Of a stretch of 62,033 nt of DNA, positions 58,309 to 62,033 are shown in pieces (position 1 is the stretch's first letter; every line of letters begins with the position of its first letter). The DNA lies in the IMG/VR virus record IMGVR_UViG_3300043777_000073, positions 1-62,033 of that record. The stretch is one strand, 5' to 3'. The notes beneath the pieces are model-generated. The model was not told the origin of the DNA, made no database searches, and was given only the letters and a program-made list of their open reading frames with translations. The translations under genes and the position numbers were made by a program. The DNA comes from a virus.

Positions 58309-59519
58309 CAACCCTTCACGCAGACGACGCCCTTGAGCGTGTGCACGACCTCCACGAGGTCGGCCTGGGCCGCCATGACGTCGTCCACGTTCTTGTAGGC
58401 GCGCGGGCTCTCGTCGATGACGTCGGCATCCTTCCGACAGACTACGCCAGCGGTGTCCGCCTCGTGCATCGCGAGCGTGATTTGCTTCTTGGCCGCACCG
58501 CGGCTCATTACCCGCCCTGCGCCGTGGCTGCACGTGTGGAAGCTGTCCGCGTTGCCCTTACCGCGCACGATGAACGACTTGGCGCCCATGCTCCCAGGGA
58601 TAATGCCCAACTGTCCAGCGCGAGCGCTCACGGCCCCTTTGCGCGTGATCCAAAGGCTCTCGCCGAAGTGGGCCTCGCGGCTCACGTAGTTGTGATGGCA
58701 TTCAACCGCTTCGGGGCCGACCACGGCGAACCTCGTCTCGCCAAAGAGCCTAGACATTACGGCGACGGCCGATGCCATCATCGATCGCCGGTTCTCGTGC
58801 GCATACTCCTGAGCCCAGGCGACCGCATCGACGTAGGCCGAAAACTCCGGCGTGCTTTCAGGGAGCCACGCGAGGTCACGATTCGGGAGCGTGATGCCGT
58901 CCGACTCGCACCGCTTCTTGGCGAGCGCGATGAAGTGCGACCCGATCGCGTTCCCGACGCCACGCGAGCCCGAGTGCAACATGAGCCAAACGCGGTCCGT
59001 CTCGTCCAGACAGACCTCGACGAAGTGATTGCCTGTCCCGAGCGTCCCGAGCTGCCTGGGCGCCCTGTCGGCCGCTCGCGGCATGCCGATGCGCTCGAAG
59101 CCGGGAGCCATCGTAGCCCAGCGTGCGGCCACTTCGGTGGGAACAGTACCCCACGCACCGCGGTCGTTCGCGCCACCATTGTCGGATCGCCCGTGCGGAA
59201 TGGCCTCTTCCAGCGCCTCGAAGACGGCCCGCGCATCGTCGCCCAGGTCCGTGCTCGTGAGCGTGGTCGGAGACGCCGCCATGCCGCACCCAAGGTCGAC
59301 GCCTACGCAAGCCGGCACGATGGCCCCTCGCGTCGGCACGACACTGCCTACGGTCGCACCCATGCCCCAGTGCACGTCGGGCATGACCGCGACGTGCGGC
59401 CACACAATCGGGAGGCTAGCCGTTTCGATGAGCTGTTTACGCGCGACGTCTTCGACTGGCACGCCACGCACCCATGCCTTCACCGGCACCATTCCTCCGT
59501 CGATGGTCTCATACGTCAT
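58308..59519 (-). CDS. rtcB: RtcB-type RNA ligase
   Basis: 403 residues from ATG 59519 (AAAGGAGCGG upstream). VMPDVHWGMGATVGSVVPTR, VGVDLGCGMAA, GTLGTGNHFVEVCLDE, HSGSRGVGNAIGSHF, HHNYVSREAHFGESLW and SFHTCSHGAGRVMSRGAA are the usual RtcB blocks; the last holds the histidine that is guanylylated. It joins 3'-phosphate or cyclic-phosphate ends to 5'-OH ends. In phages it may repair tRNAs cut by host defence nucleases. It is slightly shorter than E. coli RtcB. Confidence 0.92.
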   Translation of the reverse strand: MTYETIDGGMVPVKAWVRGVPVEDVARKQLIETASLPIVWPHVAVMPDVHWGMGATVGSVVPTRGAIVPACVGVDLGCGMAASPTTLTSTDLGDDARAVFEALEEAIPHGRSDNGGANDRGAWGTVPTEVAARWATMAPGFERIGMPRAADRAPRQLGTLGTGNHFVEVCLDETDRVWLMLHSGSRGVGNAIGSHFIALAKKRCESDGITLPNRDLAWLPESTPEFSAYVDAVAWAQEYAHENRRSMMASAVAVMSRLFGETRFAVVGPEAVECHHNYVSREAHFGESLWITRKGAVSARAGQLGIIPGSMGAKSFIVRGKGNADSFHTCSHGAGRVMSRGAAKKQITLAMHEADTAGVVCRKDADVIDESPRAYKNVDDVMAAQADLVEVVHTLKGVVCVKG

Positions 59520-59551
59520 CGCAGTCCGCTCCTTTCGGTCATGTCGAAATG

Positions 59552-59567
59552 CCTCGCGCGCAGCGTA
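59552..59567 (-). repeat. Gene-junction box G (16 bp, identical to 61491-61506)
   Basis: Located between the 59844 gene and rtcB. Core CGCGCGC on the plus strand. Confidence 0.7.
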
Positions 59568-59586
59568 GGCGCGATTGTGACTACCT

Positions 59587-59844
59587 TCACGCCCTCGCGT
59601 CGTCATGAATGCGACGCAGGCGCCCTAGCGCGGCAAGGCTCGCTCGACCGAGTTTGACAGCCAGGTCCACCGTCGCCTCTTCGGCGCTCTTGCCCTTGCC
59701 GACCGCAATGGGCGACTCAGACCGAGGCGACAGCTCGGCTCGATAGAACTCGCTCGTCTCGTCTGGCACCGACACGAGCACGCTCGTCGGGAGCCTGCAC
59801 ACGCCATCGTATCCGTCGTTTTCGCACGCCTCTTGAGTGTTCAT
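59587..59844 (-). CDS. Hypothetical 85-residue protein
   Basis: AAGGAGA 11 nt before ATG 59844. A small alpha/beta protein (TSVLVSVPDETSEFYRAELS), then a helix EEATVDLAVKLGRASLA. Upstream of rtcB in the operon. No family recognised. Confidence 0.65.
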   Translation of the reverse strand: MNTQEACENDGYDGVCRLPTSVLVSVPDETSEFYRAELSPRSESPIAVGKGKSAEEATVDLAVKLGRASLAALGRLRRIHDDARA

Positions 59845-59875
59845 TGTCTTCGTCTCCTTCTGTTTCGGTTGATTG

Positions 59876-60070
59876 CTAGAAGTCCGCGCGCACTCCCGCG
59901 CCGTTGTTGTCTACGTTGAGCGACACCGAAAGCGACCGGCGAGGCCGAGCACCCTCGCATCCACCGGGTTCAAAGTCCCGATGCTCCGGCTCCCGATTCG
60001 CCAGCCCACCGACGTCATCGTGGGTCCAGACCCTCAGACTTGAGCTACGGCCGCTTTCGATGCCGCTCAC
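59876..60070 (-). CDS. Hypothetical 64-residue protein
   Basis: GTG 60070 (GTGA overlap). Disordered-looking; the end NNGAGVRADF is encoded by the junction box. A second partial gene at the window end finishes with the same MRADF/VRADF. Weak support beyond the overlap. Confidence 0.4.
   Translation of the reverse strand: MSGIESGRSSSLRVWTHDDVGGLANREPEHRDFEPGGCEGARPRRSLSVSLNVDNNGAGVRADF
59886..59901 (-). repeat. Gene-junction box C (16 bp, matches boxes A/B)
   Basis: Same GCGCGC-ACTCCC-GCGC core as boxes A and B (plus strand), here at the end of the 60070 gene. Confidence 0.65.
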
Positions 60071-60330
60071 TTGCTTGGCTCCTCATCCCCGAGCCCATCG
60101 GTCGCGTTGCGCAATGTTGCTTCGTCTGGTGGCGGGAACCAACAGAAGTCGCACGCATCGGGGAGATTGTCGTACGCGCCAAGACACCGCCCTCGAACAC
60201 GCCAGCAGATGGCACACCGGAAACGATGAACGACTTTGCATTTGCAGTCGTGCGCATGGGGCACGGGTCGACCTTGGTGAAACCGTATCGGCTGCACTCG
60301 GTCTGCTGGTCTGATTGCCTCAAGGTTCAT
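60067..60330 (-). CDS. Cys/His-rich 87-residue protein
   Basis: GGAGG precedes ATG 60330. HAHDCKCKVVHRFRCAICWR and ACDFCW give several zinc ligands. No known family. Confidence 0.6.
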   Translation of the reverse strand: MNLEAIRPADRVQPIRFHQGRPVPHAHDCKCKVVHRFRCAICWRVRGRCLGAYDNLPDACDFCWFPPPDEATLRNATDGLGDEEPSK

Positions 60331-60346
60331 GTGCCCCGTCCTCCCT

Positions 60347-60364
60347 CGCGCGCATCACTTCGGG
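60347..60364 (-). repeat. Gene-junction box E (18 bp, identical to 61994-62011)
   Basis: Covers the stop of the 60531 gene and part of the spacer before the 60330 start. Confidence 0.7.
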
Positions 60365-60531
60365 GATGCTCCGTACCTTCGATGCCGTTCTCGGTCCGCG
60401 TCGCGGCACATGCGGTCAAGTCGCTTCACGGCCGCCCGATACTTCTTCCCACCCTTGTAGTGGAGCATCGTGCGCCAAAGCACACGAACGCGGTACGCGC
60501 GCTCCGGCCTGGGCAAGCTCCACTCATTCAC
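60355..60531 (-). CDS. Basic 58-residue protein
   Basis: GTG 60531 with GGGAGAACGGAA upstream. Arg/Lys-rich helices (LHYKGGKKYRAAVKRLDRMC, RDADRERHRRYG). Likely RNA- or DNA-binding. The longer open frame upstream covers box B and is not used. Confidence 0.55.
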   Translation of the reverse strand: MNEWSLPRPERAYRVRVLWRTMLHYKGGKKYRAAVKRLDRMCRDADRERHRRYGASPK

Positions 60532-60549
60532 GGCGTTCCGTTCTCCCTC

Positions 60550-60579
60550 GCGCGCACTCCCGCGCGTTTCGTCCTTACT
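60550..60579 (-). repeat. Gene-junction box B (30 bp, identical to 58279-58308)
   Basis: Begins at the stop codon of the 60781 gene and ends before the ribosome site of the next. Confidence 0.75.
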
Positions 60580-60781
60580 TTTCACCACGTGCAATCAAGA
60601 TGACGTCGGCAACGAGTAGCGGTCGCTGCCACTTTCCTTTTTGGCCGAGTCCGTTCTCGCGTGTGAATCGGTAGCTGCCGCAATTCGAGCAGTCTTCGCG
60701 CGCCATACTGCCGAAGCCGAACGCGACCATGGGCTTCGGGTGACGACATCGCGCGAGACGCAGCACGGCGGTATGAATCAT
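60575..60781 (-). CDS. Small zinc-ribbon-like protein
   Basis: 68 residues, ATG 60781 in an ATGA overlap. CRHPKPMVAFGFG and DCSNCGSYRFTR indicate one zinc site; the end is a strand (LLVADVILIARG). Confidence 0.6.
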   Translation of the reverse strand: MIHTAVLRLARCRHPKPMVAFGFGSMAREDCSNCGSYRFTRENGLGQKGKWQRPLLVADVILIARGEK

Positions 60782-61212
60782 CGGCGTCCCATCACGTCGA
60801 GCGACGAAGCCTCATCGAAAACGCCCGCAGAAGTGTTTGGCTCCGTCTTCGCTTCCGAAAGCCTCCGCGCCTCATTCACAAGGCTGTAGGTCTTGTCGCA
60901 CTCGGCACAATGCTCGACGCACGAGACGCCGGGGCATGTGCATCCGAGCGCGTACTGGTCGAGTCGTGCAATTGTCCGCGCGAGCATCGTACGCAAGGCG
61001 TCGCCGTACTGTTTCTGCGCGTCGGCAATCACCGTCCAGCGGTTCCGAGCCTTCGTCATCTCTTCGAGATCGGCTTCCGCCCTAGCGAGCCTTGCGCGAC
61101 TCTCGATTAGCCGCGTCTCGGTGCCGGCTAGAAGCTCTGGGCAGAACGCCTGGTGTTCGACGCCGAGCGCTGTCTTACGCCCGCCGCACGCATCGCAAAC
61201 GAGGTAGCTCAT
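60778..61212 (-). CDS. Zinc-binding coiled-coil protein
   Basis: 144 residues from ATG 61212 (ATGA). CDACGG...FCPELL at the start, a coiled coil at residues 30-75 (ESRARLARAEADLEEMTKAR) and a second cluster (CTCPGVSCVEHCAECDK). Adaptor-like. Unknown. Confidence 0.65.
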   Translation of the reverse strand: MSYLVCDACGGRKTALGVEHQAFCPELLAGTETRLIESRARLARAEADLEEMTKARNRWTVIADAQKQYGDALRTMLARTIARLDQYALGCTCPGVSCVEHCAECDKTYSLVNEARRLSEAKTEPNTSAGVFDEASSLDVMGRR

Positions 61213-61478
61213 GGCAACGGCTCCCATCGTCCAGGCAGCCAGTGAAGCGCCTCTCCGATGCCCCAATTCTTCCAATGCTCATCGCACCTGAGCGAGCGAA
61301 CTATCACGCGACCGCTTCGCGTTCGACGATGCCTCGTAGGCCTCTGAGGGCAACGTCCGCCGCCACTCTCATGCTGGCATCGGCGGTGCTCAGTTTCGGT
61401 ATGCGGGGTATCGACGCCGCACACGGGGCATGAAAACGTACCTGTCGGAACTGCACTCATGTCGCCTCCGTTTGCCAT
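61209..61478 (-). CDS. Cys/His-rich 89-residue protein
   Basis: ATG 61478. FSCPVCGVDTPHTETEHRRC, then RRTRSGRVIVRSLRCDEHW. Zinc-binding, basic. Unknown. An upstream in-frame GTG would add the junction box. Confidence 0.6.
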   Translation of the reverse strand: MANGGDMSAVPTGTFSCPVCGVDTPHTETEHRRCQHESGGGRCPQRPTRHRRTRSGRVIVRSLRCDEHWKNWGIGEALHWLPGRWEPLP

Positions 61479-61490
61479 TGTCCTATCACC

Positions 61491-61506
61491 CCTCGCGCGC
61501 AGCGTA
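61491..61506 (-). repeat. Gene-junction box F (16 bp, identical to 59552-59567)
   Basis: Lies between the 61972 and 61478 genes. Confidence 0.7.
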
Positions 61507-61519
61507 TCGTCGATCATTC

Positions 61520-61972
61520 CTACGTCTTCGCTGGAAAATACACATGTCCGCTATGGTGTGCTTCGCCAGTTCGTTCGCATTCTCCGCACGAAATGTGCTC
61601 GCCATTTTTGACAGCATCGGCCAACGCGCGAGGATGCTGCATCGCAGGTTGTTCACGAAGCCACTCAACAATGCGTAAGCGTTCGGCCCGCAGCCTCACC
61701 ACTTCATCGCGAAGCTCCTCGGCGAGCGCGTCCCATTCGATTCCGCGCCGGTCGTCCAACGCGAGACATCGGTCAGCCATCTCGACGCAATCGAGAATTT
61801 CGACGATCCCGCCTTCGCACTCGTCGCACCCGTCGCCCATACATTCGGGGCACTCGGAGGCGATGGCGTCGCAGTGCTTGCACTGAAGGTGCTCGCCGTC
61901 GTCCGTGCGAATCTCGGTACACCAGTGGTGCTTCTGGCCCACGCACTCAGAGCATCGCTTGCAATCGGTCAT
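61520..61972 (-). CDS. Multi-zinc-finger protein
   Basis: 150 residues from ATG 61972 (AGGAGG 8 nt upstream; GTG 61981 less likely). CKRCSECVGQKHHWC, CKHCDAIASECPECMGDGCD and ISCGECERTG amount to about five Cys pairs, with a helix in between. Resembles DnaJ-type zinc proteins. No J domain. Confidence 0.65.
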   Translation of the reverse strand: MTDCKRCSECVGQKHHWCTEIRTDDGEHLQCKHCDAIASECPECMGDGCDECEGGIVEILDCVEMADRCLALDDRRGIEWDALAEELRDEVVRLRAERLRIVEWLREQPAMQHPRALADAVKNGEHISCGECERTGEAHHSGHVYFPAKT

Positions 61973-61984
61973 TTCCTTCACCTC

Positions 61985-62033
61985 CTAGAAGTCCGCGCGC
62001 ATCACTTCGGGCTTGAATCCGACATTGACGCCT
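61985..62033 (-). CDS. C-terminal end of a gene running off the right edge
   Basis: Only GVNVGFKPEVMRADF and a TAG at 61985-61987 are in the window. It ends the same way as the 60070 gene, because both end in a junction box. Confidence 0.4.
   Translation of the reverse strand, partial: GVNVGFKPEVMRADF
61994..62011 (-). repeat. Gene-junction box D (18 bp, identical to 60347-60364)
   Basis: Covers the end of the partial gene at the right edge. Confidence 0.7.

Noticed and set aside
59930-60005. tRNA-Gln-like arms (a CTTTGAA loop and a GCGAGG/CCTCGC stem on the minus strand)
   Set aside because: D arm and anticodon arm are too far apart, the anticodon loop has 8 nt and there is no acceptor pairing. 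Covered by a weak open frame.
1-62033. Integrase, transposase or replication proteins (to place the phage as temperate or Mu-like in lifestyle)
   Set aside because: None could be recognised in any frame. Only the head genes are Mu-like, so transposition is not claimed.

Overview
This window is part of the genome of a tailed, contractile-tail (myovirus-type) bacteriophage with high GC content. The head genes are of the Mu type: a DUF935/gp29-like portal, a separate S49 protease plus scaffold, a gpT-like major capsid protein, a gp36-like protein and a gpG/gpS-like completion protein. They are followed by a sheath, a tube, a frameshifted chaperone pair, a tape measure and gpV/gpW/gpJ/gpI-like baseplate genes. 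The host is probably a myxobacterium-like bacterium of the Polyangia/Myxococcota. The best clue is a host-type lipoprotein on the minus strand (49422-50090), whose carboxypeptidase-regulatory-like domain and Asp-Ala-Gly-rich linker are typical of that group. Several other Cys-box lipoproteins are also encoded. No integrase, transposase, DNA polymerase, primase or helicase is visible, so the lifestyle cannot be decided from this window.

Layout. (1) 1-6600, minus strand: two transcription units of small genes joined by 4-nt ATGA/GTGA overlaps. Each starts at a promoter so close to the ATG that the mRNA should be leaderless. They end in a DNA methyltransferase that runs off the left edge, contains an out-of-frame nested HNH endonuclease gene, and carries an 18-bp tandem repeat at the edge. 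(2) 6735-15635, plus strand: early-type small genes, including a RusA-like resolvase and a VRR-NUC nuclease, plus locus 1 of the candidate new system. (3) 15852-18436: terminase subunits and two small genes. (4) 18437-19702, minus strand: a self-contained cassette, locus 2 of the candidate system. (5) 19713-43221: small genes, portal, a block of beta-rich virion proteins with a 20-residue repeat protein, protease, scaffold, capsid and tail genes. (6) 43218-57483: lipoproteins, baseplate, fibre-like proteins, membrane proteins, a papain-like protease, a 40-residue sigma region-4-like protein, and lysozyme-like and GH25-like proteins. (7) 57592-62033, minus strand: an operon of Cys-rich small proteins plus an RtcB-type RNA ligase, with repeated boxes at the gene junctions.

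The most striking observation is a three-part module that occurs twice. Each copy has a protein with a PLLMxR start and a Gly-rich RP..G.(L/F)G.F end, a small ribbon-helix-helix protein, and a 310-390 nt degenerate array in which GG dinucleotides recur about every 5 nt on the coding strand just 3' of the genes. The copies are at 12405-13758 (plus) and 18437-19702 (minus). The minus copy has its own leaderless promoter and an intrinsic terminator placed right after the array, so the array is predicted to be transcribed.
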